Part shown: one piece after another, positions 44,491-54,675 of the stretch
Numbering within the stretch: position 1 is the stretch's first letter
Layout: every line of letters begins with the position of its first letter
From: Bacillus sp. AFS073361
GTDB lineage: Bacteria > Bacillota > Bacilli > Bacillales > Cytobacillaceae
DNA length: 64,000 nt
Assembly (NCBI RefSeq): GCF_002567005.1
Contig: NZ_NUZU01000013.1
Span: 16,302 to 80,301 of the forward strand
Direction of reading: 5' to 3'
Made by a program: the position numbers and the translations under genes
Notes under the pieces: model-generated
Seen by the model: the letters and a program-made list of their open reading frames with translations, nothing else
Database searches by the model: none
What the model was told of the DNA's origin: nothing

Positions 44491-46314
44491 ATGGCAAATG
44501 AAACTGCAATAAAATCACTGCCTGCAAGAAGTGAGATCCCTGAACAAGATACATGGAAATTAGAAGATATTTTTTCGAATGATCAGGAATGGGAAAAGGA
44601 ATTTCAAGAAGTAAAAAGTCAAATCCCAGGAATTAAAGAATTTGAAGGGAAATTAGGTGAAAGTGCAGAGACGCTATATAAGGCGCTTCAATTTCAAGAT
44701 AAACTGTTAGAACGAATTGGAAAGCTGTATACATATTCGCATATGCGCTATGACCAGGATACAACAAACTCTTTTTATCAAGGCCTGGATGACAGAATGA
44801 AAAATATGTATTCACAAGCTGCCAGCCAACTAGCTTTTATTGTTCCTGAAATTCTTTCTTTAGATGAGAGCCAAGTAACTAGTTTCTTAAGTGAAAAACC
44901 AGAATTAAAGCTCTATGAGCATGCACTAGCTGAAATTAATCTGCAAAGACCACATGTCCTCACGGCAGAACAGGAAGCATTGCTGGCAGAAGCCAGCGAG
45001 GTAATGGATGCTTCTAGTAATACGTTTGGGATGTTGAATAATGCAGACCTTGAATTTCCATCTATTAAAGATGAAAATGGTACTGAGGTCGAAATTACCC
45101 ATGGGCGCTATATTCGCTTTTTGGAAAGTGAAGACCCACGGGTAAGACACGATGCCTTCAAAGCTGTATACAAGACATATGGTGATTTTAAAAATACATT
45201 TTCAAGTACATTAAGCGGCAATGTGAAGAAGGATAATTTTAATGCACGAGTAAGAAAGTATGATTCAGCTAGACATGCTGCGCTTTCTGCTAACAATATC
45301 CCAGAAAGTGTGTACGATAACCTTGTAAATACGGTAACCGACAACCTTCATTTATTACATCGATATATAAAGCTTCGAAAAAATGTACTCGGACTTGATG
45401 AACTTCATATGTATGATTTATTTACACCTCTTGTTAAAGATGTAAAAATGGAAATCAAATACGAAGAAGCGAAGGACTTAGTCATTAAAGGATTAGCCCC
45501 CCTAGGTGAGGAATATTCAAAAATATTAACTGAGGGCTTTGAAAATCGCTGGGTTGATGTACATGAGAATAAAGGAAAACGGAGCGGCGCCTATTCATCA
45601 GGAGCATATGGGACACATCCATACATTCTAATGAACTGGCAGGATAATGTAAATAACTTATTTACGCTTGCCCATGAATTTGGCCATTCCGTGCACAGTT
45701 ACTATACTCGAAAATCACAACCGTATCCTTACGGCAATTATTCAATTTTCGTTGCCGAGGTGGCTTCGACATGTAATGAAGCACTTTTAAACGACTATTT
45801 ATTAAAAACAATTGATGATGAACAAAAACGTATATACTTACTCAACCATTACCTAGAAGGATTTAGAGGGACCGTGTTCCGTCAAACAATGTTTGCTGAG
45901 TTTGAACATATGATCCATCAAAAAGCACAAAATAATGAAGCCTTAACTGCTGAGGCATTAACTGAAAGTTATTACGCATTAAATAAAAAATATTTTGGCG
46001 AAGAAGATATTGTGATTGATGAGGAAATCGGATTAGAATGGGCGAGAATTCCACATTTTTATTACAATTATTATGTTTATCAGTATGCAACTGGTTTTAG
46101 TGCAGCTACAGCCCTTAGCAAGCAAATTTTAGAAGAAGGCGAACCTGCGGTGAAAAGGTATATTGACTTCCTAAGTGCAGGAAGCTCAGATTATCCGATT
46201 GAGGTTTTGAAAAAAGCTGGAGTTGATATGACTAGTGCAGAGCCAATAAAAAATGCTTGTAAGGTTTTTGAAGAAAAATTGAATGAATTAGAGCAATTAT
46301 TAACTCAAGCATAA
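44491..46314 (+). CDS. pepF: Oligoendopeptidase F (PepF)
   Basis: Protein of 607 residues of the M3B family. Zinc site HEFGH at residues 395-399 and the downstream Glu in VAEVASTCNEALL. Cytosolic peptidase that cleaves 7- to 17-residue peptides, likely those imported by Opp and App. Ribosome site TGGAGG. Closed by a terminator shared with the convergent yizD-like gene. Confidence 0.96.
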   Translation: MANETAIKSLPARSEIPEQDTWKLEDIFSNDQEWEKEFQEVKSQIPGIKEFEGKLGESAETLYKALQFQDKLLERIGKLYTYSHMRYDQDTTNSFYQGLDDRMKNMYSQAASQLAFIVPEILSLDESQVTSFLSEKPELKLYEHALAEINLQRPHVLTAEQEALLAEASEVMDASSNTFGMLNNADLEFPSIKDENGTEVEITHGRYIRFLESEDPRVRHDAFKAVYKTYGDFKNTFSSTLSGNVKKDNFNARVRKYDSARHAALSANNIPESVYDNLVNTVTDNLHLLHRYIKLRKNVLGLDELHMYDLFTPLVKDVKMEIKYEEAKDLVIKGLAPLGEEYSKILTEGFENRWVDVHENKGKRSGAYSSGAYGTHPYILMNWQDNVNNLFTLAHEFGHSVHSYYTRKSQPYPYGNYSIFVAEVASTCNEALLNDYLLKTIDDEQKRIYLLNHYLEGFRGTVFRQTMFAEFEHMIHQKAQNNEALTAEALTESYYALNKKYFGEEDIVIDEEIGLEWARIPHFYYNYYVYQYATGFSAATALSKQILEEGEPAVKRYIDFLSAGSSDYPIEVLKKAGVDMTSAEPIKNACKVFEEKLNELEQLLTQA

Positions 46315-46316
46315 TG

Positions 46317-46350
46317 AAAGGGATGGTGCCAAACTGGCTGCCATCCCTTT
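46317..46350. terminator. Bidirectional terminator between pepF and the yizD-like gene
   Basis: Stem AAAGGGATGG / CCATCCCTTT with T-rich flank; the stop codon of the minus-strand gene begins right after. Confidence 0.85.
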
Positions 46351-46524
46351 TTAAAATCCTCTAAATTTTTTCCGATCGTTAAGATAATTAACGAAGATAA
46401 ATATTGAAACAAATAATATGGGGATACTTAACAATAAAGGGAAAATCTTTAACAAAGCAAGGATTTGAAGAAAGAAGGCAATTAAAATAAAAACAATCAT
46501 AAGCATTAAAGGGAATTTTCTCAT
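46351..46524 (-). CDS. Small membrane protein, 57 aa (YizD-like position)
   Basis: Starts MRKFPLMLMIVFILIAFFLQ, two hydrophobic segments separated by a short loop (KIFPLL), and a basic tail (NDRKKFRGF). Ribosome site GGGGAG 8-9 nt before the ATG. It lies between pepF and yjbH, where B. subtilis has yizD of similar size; function unknown. Confidence 0.75.
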   Translation of the reverse strand: MRKFPLMLMIVFILIAFFLQILALLKIFPLLLSIPILFVSIFIFVNYLNDRKKFRGF

Positions 46525-46753
46525 ATAAACAGGCTCCCCTCATAAAAGTGAGTTTTCATTACTCTTACTCCTATGTCTATTGTCCATTCCATGAATTTAT
46601 GATAATTTGACAATTATGTGAAATAAAACACAAACTTATTGCCGCACTTAAGAATAGCATGCTATATTATATACATGAAGTTGATCACAACAAACACAAA
46701 CCCCTTTGTTTGACAGTGACAAATTTCTCCCATCCCCTTTGTTCGTATAATAG

Positions 46754-46789
46754 AAAAATGCCTTGCAGTAAAATCTGCAAGGCATTTTT
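46754..46789. terminator. Strong free-standing terminator hairpin
   Basis: AAAAATGCCTTGCAG / CTGCAAGGCATTTTT, perfect 15-bp stem with a 6-nt loop. A TATAAT (46746-46751) lies immediately upstream, but no -35 fits it. It may be a second stop for yjbH transcripts or the end of a small RNA. Confidence 0.7.
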
Positions 46790-46838
46790 GTTTATTAAAA
46801 AGGCTATGTTAAAGTTTATTGTTTATTATTTTGGCATC

Positions 46839-46873
46839 CTGTTGATTGGATCGGAAGGCGCGGAAATAAACAG
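46839..46873 (+). repeat. Internally deleted copy of the 133-bp repeat
   Basis: CTGTTGATTGGATCGGAAGG followed almost directly by GGAAATAAACAG. This joins the two ends of the element found at 14433 and 14767 with nearly all of the interior (about 98 bp) missing. Confidence 0.7.
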
Positions 46874-46902
46874 GTTAGTTATACAGAGCTATTGAAACAA
46901 AT

Positions 46903-46927
46903 AAAGCACGCCGTTATACGGCATGCT
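46903..46927 (-). terminator. Terminator of yjbI-spxH
   Basis: AAGCACGCCGT / ACGGCATGCTT hairpin (one mismatch) right after the spxH stop, with an A-rich plus-strand flank giving a U-rich tail. Confidence 0.65.
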
Positions 46928-47815
46928 TCATTGTTCGATATATCTCCAAAATGTACCATACTTGGCTGGAATTTGTTCCACCACTTGCTTTAAAAGAAGT
47001 TTTTTCATTTCCTTTTCAATTTGTGAAATCGACATATTATAAACAACAGCAATTTCTTTTGATGCTACAAATTTAAAAAATTTCAAAAACGTTTCTAAAG
47101 GCGGCGGAGGAGATTGGATTGGTTTTTCAGAAAGCATTTCTTCTAAGATTTGGACATATACCTCATATGGGTAGGAACCTGTAATCTTAATTCCCTCGTC
47201 CTCCACATTTTCATTAAAAAATACTAGGGTAGGAATCTCTTGTACATCCATTTCTGAAGTAATTTTCAGATCACATTGGAAAGCTTTTGCTGCACTTTCA
47301 GAATGGATATCATACATGAATTCCTCTACATCCAAACCAAGGCTCCGAGCGCAATCTTTTAACACCTCAAGTTTAGAAACATTTAGTTTCTCTAAAAATA
47401 ATCCCTCTTGGATTCTCCGCAAAAAACGGAGTCCAGCCCGTCGCCCTTGTAATTCTGCTGCTTTTAAAGCAATGGAAACAGTGTAGGGAGAATCGACAGG
47501 ATTCTCTAACCATAGGCTTCCATCACATGACATTCCTGACCTGCTAGCAGTTTTCTCCCACACCTGAGCGATATTCTCAAAATTCTTTTTCTTACTTATA
47601 TTTAAATCGGCTAATCGTCCACTTAAAATATGCTTAATTGAAAAATAACGTCCATATTCGATTTGCAACTTCTTTAAAATCGGCTCTAGTGCCCAACATT
47701 CAGGACATAAAGGATCAATAAACATGTAAATCTCAATCGGCTTTTTATCACTGCATTGCCGCTTTGCACTCGAAGATTTTGAACTATTCACTATCTTCAC
47801 CTGTTGTCTCGCCAT
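46928..47815 (-). CDS. spxH: ClpXP adaptor SpxH (YjbH)
   Basis: Protein of 295 residues with a DsbA-like thioredoxin fold. The motif C37-P-E-C40 follows [18 protein letters not shown]. SpxH binds Spx and hands it to ClpXP for degradation; loss of the adaptor under stress lets Spx accumulate. spx lies 6.5 kb upstream in this window. The ATG at 47815 is inside the yjbI end (32-bp overlap); the N-terminal 20 residues are variable in the family, and a GTG a few codons later is a possible alternative. Confidence 0.92.
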   Translation of the reverse strand: MARQQVKIVNSSKSSSAKRQCSDKKPIEIYMFIDPLCPECWALEPILKKLQIEYGRYFSIKHILSGRLADLNISKKKNFENIAQVWEKTASRSGMSCDGSLWLENPVDSPYTVSIALKAAELQGRRAGLRFLRRIQEGLFLEKLNVSKLEVLKDCARSLGLDVEEFMYDIHSESAAKAFQCDLKITSEMDVQEIPTLVFFNENVEDEGIKITGSYPYEVYVQILEEMLSEKPIQSPPPPLETFLKFFKFVASKEIAVVYNMSISQIEKEMKKLLLKQVVEQIPAKYGTFWRYIEQ

Positions 47816-48194
47816 CGTTAGGCGTATTAATCATGTGTTGTGCCGTAAGATAAAGTCGTGAAAAAAATTCATCTCTTAAGGGACCCTCCAAGCCTATTTT
47901 GTCCATAGCTTGTGACATGCATGAAAGCCAGGCTTTGGCACGTTTAGGGGTAACTGGAAATGGCAAATGACGTGCACGCATCATCGGATGGCCATGTTCT
48001 TCAGTATACAATGAAGGACCGCCTAAATATTGAGTTAAGAATTGCTTTTGTTTCCGAGCAATTTCTGTAAATTGATTTGGGAATATTGGAGCTAGGTCAG
48101 GATGTTGTGCAACAAGGCCATAAAAAGTGTCCACAAGACGGTGTAATGTTTCTTCACCAATGGATTCAAATGGTGAAAGCTTTCTTTCAATCAT
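47784..48194 (-). CDS. yjbI: Truncated haemoglobin (group II, YjbI)
   Basis: Protein of 136 residues. Typical features are [49 protein letters not shown] (proximal His in HLPF) and a C-terminal helix. Cytosolic haem protein that may scavenge NO, O2 or peroxide; in bacilli it is co-transcribed with yjbH. The frame extends to 48257, but the ATG at 48194 follows AAGGGAG and begins MIERKLSPF as in homologues. Confidence 0.94.
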   Translation of the reverse strand: MIERKLSPFESIGEETLHRLVDTFYGLVAQHPDLAPIFPNQFTEIARKQKQFLTQYLGGPSLYTEEHGHPMMRARHLPFPVTPKRAKAWLSCMSQAMDKIGLEGPLRDEFFSRLYLTAQHMINTPNDGETTGEDSE

Positions 48195-48395
48195 GTTGCC
48201 AACTCCCTTAAATGTAGTATGTAGATTTATTTTATCAATGCATATTTCATATCTCAAATGAATTGCTTTGAAAATGGAAATTTGTCAATTAAACATATTT
48301 ATAATGTATGTTAAATGAGCAATTCTTAATAGAAAAAGCAAGAATTAGGAAGTTGAAAATAACTCCAATTAAATTATTTCTACATTTAAATACAA

Positions 48396-48992
48396 TTAAG
48401 ATTCATTCCCATTTGATTGCAGGTATTTTCGATAATAGAAACGGCGAATTTTATTTTCTGTTAAACGAGTAGGGATCTTAAATTGTTCTAGAAGTTCAAT
48501 AAAGAGTTTCTCTCCATTCTGATAGTTTTCAACCTCATATTCCAATTCATAATCTTCTGTATCTAGATAGATACTATGGTCCAATACCAATAATCCTTGC
48601 TGATACTCAAATTCAACTCGTTCTGTTATTAATGAACCAAAGTATTCAATTGTTGAATAAGGGACCTCACTTTCTTCTATAAGACGTTGAATGATTCCTG
48701 TTGGAAGTTTTCCCGTACGAATGGCCAATTGTGCATCATCTTCACTGATTGTCTGATTGGTCTCTAGAAGACCGACCGTTGCTGGCTGTTTTAAAGTCAT
48801 TTCGTAGTTTAAACCTTTTTTACGAATCCTTAGTGCAGTCTCTTTACTCTTTAAAGAAAAATTTGGTGTATCAAAGTAATGGTTTTCCTGTTTGAAAATT
48901 TGATTTTTATCCACCTTGAAAAACCTAAGCAATCGTTCATATTCATTTTTAGTTAGGATATTTTTAAATTCAATTTCAATATTTTGCGTCAT
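48396..48992 (-). CDS. yjbK: CYTH-domain protein (YjbK)
   Basis: Protein of 198 residues beginning with the ExExK signature (IEIEFKN), followed by alternating charged strands (ALRIRKKG, YEMTLKQP, RVEFEYQQG, YELEYEVEN) that make the CYTH tunnel for triphosphates. Family members hydrolyse tripolyphosphate or thiamine triphosphate. It is divergent from yjbL-yjbM. No other gene with it; role in Bacillus unknown. Confidence 0.9.
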   Translation of the reverse strand: MTQNIEIEFKNILTKNEYERLLRFFKVDKNQIFKQENHYFDTPNFSLKSKETALRIRKKGLNYEMTLKQPATVGLLETNQTISEDDAQLAIRTGKLPTGIIQRLIEESEVPYSTIEYFGSLITERVEFEYQQGLLVLDHSIYLDTEDYELEYEVENYQNGEKLFIELLEQFKIPTRLTENKIRRFYYRKYLQSNGNES

Positions 48993-49112
48993 GTTTTCAT
49001 CAACCTTTCTAAAGGGATCATCTTTATTAGCTCTTTTCTAACCTCAACATCATCCTTGGGAGAAATCGTGAATTATGCTAAAATAAGGTGGTGAATAATG
49101 GAGGTATAAACA

Positions 49113-49475
49113 ATGAAGAAAAGTATTTTAATCGAAAAGTCATACATAATTGAAGAAAAACTAATGTTAGAAACAAATGAGAGCATCCTTGATTTGGTTC
49201 CTGGAGAGCAGATTCTTGTAGATTCTGACCAATTTTCTTTCATTTATTTAATGGAAGATAAAGATGATTATACATATATCGTTCTACATGAACAATTCTG
49301 GCCGCACTTAAAGATTGCAAATGAAAAACAATTACCTGTTTGGGTTACTTTCAAGGAAGAGAAAAAGGAACTAGAAAACTTCCAGGATGAATTTAATTAT
49401 GTGCTAACTAATATTTCGGGTAATAGTAATTATGGGAAAGAAATGGTTACAAAAGTAGAGAGCGTATTTTCTTAA
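49113..49475 (+). CDS. yjbL: YjbL-like protein, 120 aa
   Basis: Acidic protein of 120 residues (MKKSILIEKSYIIEEKLMLETNESILDLVPGEQ...). No membrane segment or known catalytic motif. ATG preceded by TGGAGGT. Position upstream of yjbM equals yjbL in B. subtilis; function unknown. It ends 25 bp before yjbM and may be in one operon with it. Confidence 0.8.
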   Translation: MKKSILIEKSYIIEEKLMLETNESILDLVPGEQILVDSDQFSFIYLMEDKDDYTYIVLHEQFWPHLKIANEKQLPVWVTFKEEKKELENFQDEFNYVLTNISGNSNYGKEMVTKVESVFS

Positions 49476-49500
49476 CATAACTTGTCTTAGAGGTGAAAAC

Positions 49501-50139
49501 ATGAAGCATTGGGACCAATTTCTAGCCCCCTATAAACAGGCAGTTTCAGAGTTAAAAGTAAAATTAAAGGGGATGAGAGGTCAGTTCGAACTTGATGCTA
49601 CTCATTCACCGATTGAATTCGTTACGGGAAGAGTTAAACCCATTGCAAGTATCCTTGATAAGGCAAATCAAAAAGGGATACCACTTGAAAGACTAGAAGA
49701 AGAAATGCAGGATATTGCGGGAATGCGCATTATGTGTCAATTTGTTGATGACATTCACACAGTTGTCGATTTACTCCAAAATCGTAATGATTTTGAAATC
49801 GTTGAAGTTAGAGATTATATTTCACATAAAAAAACAAGTGGTTATCGGTCGTATCATGTTGTTATTCGCTACCCTGTTCAAACCATTCATGGTGAAAAGA
49901 ATATCCTTGCGGAAATTCAGATACGAACGCTCGCAATGAATTTTTGGGCGACAATTGAACATACATTGAGCTATAAGTACAAAGGGCTATTTCCAAGTGA
50001 CATTCAAATGCGGCTGCAGAGAGCAGCTGAAGCTGCATTTCGTTTAGATGAGGAAATGTCATTAATTCGTGGTGAAATTCAAGATGCCCAGGCCTTTTTT
50101 ACAAGGAAGAAAGAATTGAAACAAGAAGAGAAGGATTGA
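49501..50139 (+). CDS. yjbM: Small (p)ppGpp synthetase YjbM (RelQ/SasB)
   Basis: Protein of 212 residues, the length of a small alarmone synthetase without a hydrolase domain. RelA_SpoT catalytic pattern: GRVKPIASILDKA, EEMQDIAGMRIMCQFVDDI, YISHKKTSGYRSYHVVIRYP and AEIQIRTLAMNFWATIEH. Makes (p)ppGpp or related alarmones. Start after TAGAGGTG. First gene of a probable operon with nadF and rluD-like. Confidence 0.95.
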   Translation: MKHWDQFLAPYKQAVSELKVKLKGMRGQFELDATHSPIEFVTGRVKPIASILDKANQKGIPLERLEEEMQDIAGMRIMCQFVDDIHTVVDLLQNRNDFEIVEVRDYISHKKTSGYRSYHVVIRYPVQTIHGEKNILAEIQIRTLAMNFWATIEHTLSYKYKGLFPSDIQMRLQRAAEAAFRLDEEMSLIRGEIQDAQAFFTRKKELKQEEKD

Positions 50140-50190
50140 GCAAATACGATCGTCGATTGAAAAGCCATTCGCATAAGGAGCCAATAATTT

Positions 50191-50985
50191 ATGAAATTTG
50201 CGATTACATCAAAAGGAGATCAAAAATCAAATATATTAATGCACAAAATGAGGACGTATTTACTTGATTTCGATCTTATATACGATGAAGACCAACCTGA
50301 TATAGTTGTTTCCATTGGTGGTGACGGTACACTTCTTTATGCATTCCATCGCTATAGCAGCCGTTTAGATAAAACTGCTTTTGTTGGAATTCATACCGGA
50401 CATCTTGGATTTTATGCGGATTGGATTCCAGATGAAATTGAGAAACTAGTGATTGCGATTGCGAAAACACCGTATCAGGTTGTCGAATACCCCCTGTTAG
50501 AGGTCATAATTCGTTATTCTCATGCTGGAAAGGAATCAAGGTATCTTGCCTTAAATGAATCAACTGTAAAAAGTGTCGAGGGAACACTAGTTATGGACGT
50601 GGAGATTCGTGGACAGCATTTCGAAAGGTTTCGTGGTGATGGCTTATGTGTTTCGACCCCTTCAGGCAGTACGGCCTATAATAAGGCCCTTGGCGGGGCG
50701 ATTATTCATCCATCAATAGCAGCCCTTCAAATTGCAGAGATGGCATCGATAAATAACAAGGTTTTTAGGACGATTGGCTCGCCGCTAATTCTTCCAGCTC
50801 ACCATAATTGTATGCTGAAGCCAGTCAATCGATCAGATTTTCAGGTAACAATTGACCATCTAACAATGCTTCATAAGGATGTTAAATCAATTCAATTTAG
50901 AGTGCCGGAAGAAAAAATTCGCTTTGCTCGCTTCCGCCCATTTCCGTTTTGGAAAAGAGTGCATGATTCTTTTATTTCAGATTAA
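50191..50985 (+). CDS. nadF: NAD kinase (NadF/PpnKA)
   Basis: Protein of 264 residues. Nucleotide-binding GGDGTLL ([13 protein letters not shown]) and NE/D motif ALNESTV, with the family C-terminal [20 protein letters not shown]. Makes NADP from NAD and ATP. Follows yjbM by 51 bp and has AAGGAGCC as a ribosome site. Confidence 0.96.
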   Translation: MKFAITSKGDQKSNILMHKMRTYLLDFDLIYDEDQPDIVVSIGGDGTLLYAFHRYSSRLDKTAFVGIHTGHLGFYADWIPDEIEKLVIAIAKTPYQVVEYPLLEVIIRYSHAGKESRYLALNESTVKSVEGTLVMDVEIRGQHFERFRGDGLCVSTPSGSTAYNKALGGAIIHPSIAALQIAEMASINNKVFRTIGSPLILPAHHNCMLKPVNRSDFQVTIDHLTMLHKDVKSIQFRVPEEKIRFARFRPFPFWKRVHDSFISD

Positions 50986-51003
50986 GAGGCTGGTGTCGAT
51001 GTA

Positions 51004-51909
51004 ATGTCTCAGCAATTTCAAATGAAGTGGGTCATTGGTGAGAGCAATGAAGGAAAATTGGTTAGGGAATTTTTAAAAGAGAAAGAAATTTCTCGAACAG
51101 CTTTAACAGATATAAAGTTCAAAGGTGGTAATATCCTAGTTAATGGAGAAGAAGTAAATGTCCGCTATCGTTTAGCATGGAGAGATAAATTAACGGTGAT
51201 TTTTCCTCGTGAAAGTCCGAGCGAGGGGCTTTCTGGCGAAAATATTCCTTTACCCATTCTTTATGAAGATGAGTATTTGTTGGTAGTGAATAAACCAGCA
51301 GGAATGAACACGATTCCGTCGCGGGAACATCCTGTAGGGAGTTTAGCAAATGCGCTGATTGGCTATTATCAGTGTTGCGGTCTACAAGCTACTACGCACA
51401 TTGTCACACGGCTCGACAGGGATACTTCAGGAATTGTCCTGATTGCTAAACACCGCCATGTACATCATTTGTTTAGTTTAATGCAGCAGAGCGGCCAAGT
51501 TAAGCGGACATATGAGGCATTTGCCGAGGGGGAAATGCAACAAGATAATGATACGATAGTGGCTCCTATTGGCCGTAAAGATGACAGTATCATTGAGAGG
51601 GAAGTTCGTAAGGATGGTAAATATGCTTGTACTCATTATCAGGTTCTTGCGAGATATAATGGGTTTACGCATTTGGAACTTACGCTTGACACGGGGCGAA
51701 CCCATCAAATTAGAGTTCATTTGTCTTTTTTGAAGCATCCCTTACTTGGAGACGATTTATATGGAGGAGATGTATCACAAATAAATCGACAGGCACTACA
51801 TTGTAAAAAAATATCCTTTATTCACCCATTTTTAAACGATGAAATGATATTTACTGCTCCATTACCTAAAGATATGTTGAACTTATTAGAGGCTGACCTC
51901 CATGATTAA
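51004..51909 (+). CDS. yjbO: RluA-family pseudouridine synthase (YjbO)
   Basis: Protein of 301 residues with an S4-like N-terminal RNA-binding part and the catalytic motif HIVTRLDRDTSGIVLIAK containing the essential Asp. Later LELTLDTGRTHQIRVHL. Modifies uridines of rRNA or tRNA; the target is not predictable. Start 18 bp after the nadF stop; same operon as yjbM-nadF. Confidence 0.93.
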   Translation: MSQQFQMKWVIGESNEGKLVREFLKEKEISRTALTDIKFKGGNILVNGEEVNVRYRLAWRDKLTVIFPRESPSEGLSGENIPLPILYEDEYLLVVNKPAGMNTIPSREHPVGSLANALIGYYQCCGLQATTHIVTRLDRDTSGIVLIAKHRHVHHLFSLMQQSGQVKRTYEAFAEGEMQQDNDTIVAPIGRKDDSIIEREVRKDGKYACTHYQVLARYNGFTHLELTLDTGRTHQIRVHLSFLKHPLLGDDLYGGDVSQINRQALHCKKISFIHPFLNDEMIFTAPLPKDMLNLLEADLHD

Positions 51910-51940
51910 GAGGCAGCCTTTTTGTGTATTAGAAATACTC

Positions 51941-52678
51941 CTAATCAAATTGTTTAAATTTTTCCTCCACATATGGCATAGTAGATGTAACTGACACCAA
52001 TTCCATTTCGGGATATCTTAAGGCCGTAAGTTTTCCGCCAAAGACAGCGCCAGTATCAATATTGTACGTATTATTTATGTACCTTGGCTCTTTAACTGGC
52101 GTATGACCATAAATGATACATGGCTCACCATGATACTCCTTTGCCCAATCCCTTCGAATTGGAGAACCATCCGGGTGCTTTTTCCCTGTGATATCCCCGT
52201 AAAGAACAAAATCCTTAACTTTTCCATGGGATTGTCCGATAAATTCTTGTTTAATCCCTGCATGCGCGATAACAAGCTTCTTGTTGTCTAATACTAAATA
52301 GAGTGGAGCGTTTTCGTAGAGTTCAATAAATTTTTTTCGAATGGATTGCTGTTCTTTTTTATATAATGATTCATACTCAGCAACGGTTGTTTCTAGCCCA
52401 TGTGCAATCTGAACTTTGTTGCCTAGGAAGAAACGATATAATTTATTACAATGATTCCCTGGTGTGTAGTAAGCCTTTTTTTCTTTCATCACCAACTGCC
52501 AAACAATTTCGATTACATGTAGTGAAGCAGGTCCACGGTCTGTTAAATCACCTAAAAAACCAAGTACTCTGTTTTCGTGAAGGGGGATTCCATTTTCCCA
52601 TTTATAGCCAAGCTTTAAGGTGAGTTCCTTAAATTCTGCTAAACATCCATGGATATCACCGATTACATCAATTTTCAT
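51941..52678 (-). CDS. prpE: Bis(5'-nucleosyl)-tetraphosphatase PrpE
   Basis: Protein of 245 residues. Calcineurin-like motifs: DVIGDIHGC (residues 4-12), [12 protein letters not shown] and IYGHTPV. PrpE hydrolyses Ap4A asymmetrically and has been tied to spore germination in B. subtilis. ATG after AAGGAGTT. Convergent with yjbO; divergent from yjbQ. Confidence 0.94.
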   Translation of the reverse strand: MKIDVIGDIHGCLAEFKELTLKLGYKWENGIPLHENRVLGFLGDLTDRGPASLHVIEIVWQLVMKEKKAYYTPGNHCNKLYRFFLGNKVQIAHGLETTVAEYESLYKKEQQSIRKKFIELYENAPLYLVLDNKKLVIAHAGIKQEFIGQSHGKVKDFVLYGDITGKKHPDGSPIRRDWAKEYHGEPCIIYGHTPVKEPRYINNTYNIDTGAVFGGKLTALRYPEMELVSVTSTMPYVEEKFKQFD

Positions 52679-52767
52679 TGGATCAACTCCTTGTCCACCA
52701 TATTTTTAGTCGAAGCGTTGGATTTTATAAAAAGAATTCCTACCTAATGATTGAAGGGAGTCATATT

Positions 52768-54624
52768 ATGGAGCAAAATGTTTCAGTTATTTCATTATTA
52801 ATTGTAGTAACAATGGCATTTATCACCCCGATTTTTTTACATCGATTTAAATTGAATTTTATCCCTGTAGTGGTCGCTGAAATAATTATGGGACTTGTCA
52901 TAGGGAAGAGTGGTTTCGATGTAGTTCATAAAGACATTTGGCTTTCCACCTTATCAACACTTGGTTTTATTTTTCTTATGTTTTTAAGCGGTCTTGAAAT
53001 CGATTTTAAAGCTTTTGCTGGAGGAAATAAGCGAAAGGTGCTTCCAAATGGTAAAAAGGAGCCCAATTCATTTGTTGTGGCGTCACTAATCTTTGCAGGG
53101 GTTTTTATCTTCTCTCTCGGTCTATCCATTGTCTTTGTCATGGCAGGTTTTATTGAAAATGCCTTTTTAATGACGCTAATCATTTCGACGATATCTTTGG
53201 GTGTAGTGGTTCCAACCTTGAAAGAGGCCCATTTGATGAAAACTGTAATCGGCCAAATTATTTTATTGGTTGCGGTCATTGCAGATTTAGTGACCATGAT
53301 TTTACTCGCTGTGTTTGTTTCGTTAAATGAATCAGGACATGGGAATACGTGGCTGTTACTTATTTTGTTTGCGGCTGGTATCGTTCTTTATTTTCTTGGA
53401 AAAAGATTTAAAAATCGTACATTTATTGAATCTTTGTCAACGGGGACCGTCCAAATTGGAACCAGGGCAGTTTTTACACTAATTATTGTTTTAGTGGGGC
53501 TTTCTGAAACCGTGGGTGCTGAAAATATCTTAGGAGCCTTTCTAGCAGGAGTACTTGTATCCCTGTTAGCACCCAACCAAGAGCTTGTACATAAGTTAGA
53601 TTCTTTTGGGTATGGCTTCTTGATTCCTATCTTTTTTGTGATGGTAGGAGTAAATTTAGATATTTGGTCGCTTTTTAGTGAAAAAAAGCTTTTGTTATTA
53701 ATACCGCTTTTATTAGTAGGGTTGCTTTTTTCAAAACTCTTACCAGTTTACTTATTAAAAATTTGGTATGATTTGAAAACGGTCATTGCGTCTGGCTTTT
53801 TGCTTACTTCTACTCTTTCACTGGTCATTGCGGCTGCTACAATTGGAGAAAGACTAGAAGTCATATCAGCGGAGATGAGTGGAACACTAATTTTAGTGGC
53901 AGTAATCACCTCTATTTTTACACCCATTGTTTTTAAAAAGTTATTTCCTAAAGAAGTGGTTGCAAATAAAACAGTTAGTATAGCATTCTTAGGTGCCAAT
54001 CAGACAACAATGCCTGTTTCACGAGAATTAAAGTCAGGACTGTATGATCCAATCCTTTATCATACCCGAATGGAGAAATCAGAAAAACAAATTGCCGATT
54101 CACTATTTGATATCGTTGAAATTCAAGATTATTCACTCGAAACGTTGGAGAATACAAAAGTCTTTCAATCAGAAGTTGTCGTATTATCAACTGGTGATGA
54201 GAAGGTGAATGCAGCATTGTCCGTTGTTGCGAAAGAAAGGGGAGTATCTAGGGTTATTGCGCGAATTGAAAGTCCAGATATAGAGGAAAACTTACGAGGA
54301 CATAATGTAGAGGTATTTTCTACATTTATGTCGACAAAAGTATTACTTCGGGCATTGATTGAATCTCCAACCCTAATCAATATACTTACCAATCAAGAGA
54401 CAGGACTTTATGAAATTGTCATGCTGAATAGCCAATTTGATGGGATGTCAATAAGGAGGTTTCCGTTTACGGGCGATATTATTTTTGTCCGAATTTTTCG
54501 GGGAAAGGATTCCATCGTTCCGCATGGAGATACAGAACTAGAGATGAATGACCGTTTAATCGTTACAGGCTCGAAGGAATATGTTGATGAGTTGAAAAGA
54601 GAATTGGAATTCTGCGAAACCTGA
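52768..54624 (+). CDS. yjbQ: CPA2 family monovalent cation/proton antiporter (YjbQ)
   Basis: Protein of 618 residues: about 12 membrane segments (residues 5-395), then a TrkA-N/RCK-like domain (VANKTVSIAFLGANQTTMPVSRELK; the glycine motif is degenerate) and a C-terminal TrkA-C domain (VMLNSQFDGMSIRRFP ... DRLIVTGSKEYVDEL). KefB/C-like K+ or Na+/H+ antiporter. The frame opens at 52678, but the ATG at 52768 with GAAGGGAG upstream is preferred. Confidence 0.92.
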   Translation: MEQNVSVISLLIVVTMAFITPIFLHRFKLNFIPVVVAEIIMGLVIGKSGFDVVHKDIWLSTLSTLGFIFLMFLSGLEIDFKAFAGGNKRKVLPNGKKEPNSFVVASLIFAGVFIFSLGLSIVFVMAGFIENAFLMTLIISTISLGVVVPTLKEAHLMKTVIGQIILLVAVIADLVTMILLAVFVSLNESGHGNTWLLLILFAAGIVLYFLGKRFKNRTFIESLSTGTVQIGTRAVFTLIIVLVGLSETVGAENILGAFLAGVLVSLLAPNQELVHKLDSFGYGFLIPIFFVMVGVNLDIWSLFSEKKLLLLIPLLLVGLLFSKLLPVYLLKIWYDLKTVIASGFLLTSTLSLVIAAATIGERLEVISAEMSGTLILVAVITSIFTPIVFKKLFPKEVVANKTVSIAFLGANQTTMPVSRELKSGLYDPILYHTRMEKSEKQIADSLFDIVEIQDYSLETLENTKVFQSEVVVLSTGDEKVNAALSVVAKERGVSRVIARIESPDIEENLRGHNVEVFSTFMSTKVLLRALIESPTLINILTNQETGLYEIVMLNSQFDGMSIRRFPFTGDIIFVRIFRGKDSIVPHGDTELEMNDRLIVTGSKEYVDELKRELEFCET

Positions 54625-54675
54625 ATTTATTTTTGAAAAAGGGAAACTTTTCATTTATGACAAATTAGTGTAAAA

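Larger units (their letters stand above)
46525..46927. other. 403-bp gap with hairpin terminator and a repeat remnant
   Basis: No convincing gene. It contains a strong free-standing hairpin with T5 on both strands (46754-46789), a 35-bp remnant of the CTGTTGATT repeat family (46839-46873), and the yjbH terminator at the right end. Apparent ORFs across it have no ribosome site or family pattern. Confidence 0.7.

Noticed and set aside
46617..46632. Fnr-like box TGTGA-AATAAA-ACACA
   Set aside because: No -10 element lies at the distance that fits a -41.5 site on either strand, and no gene follows in a sensible direction.
46659..46895. 78-aa ORF in the gap between yizD-like and yjbH
   Set aside because: It crosses a terminator hairpin and the repeat remnant, and lacks a ribosome site.
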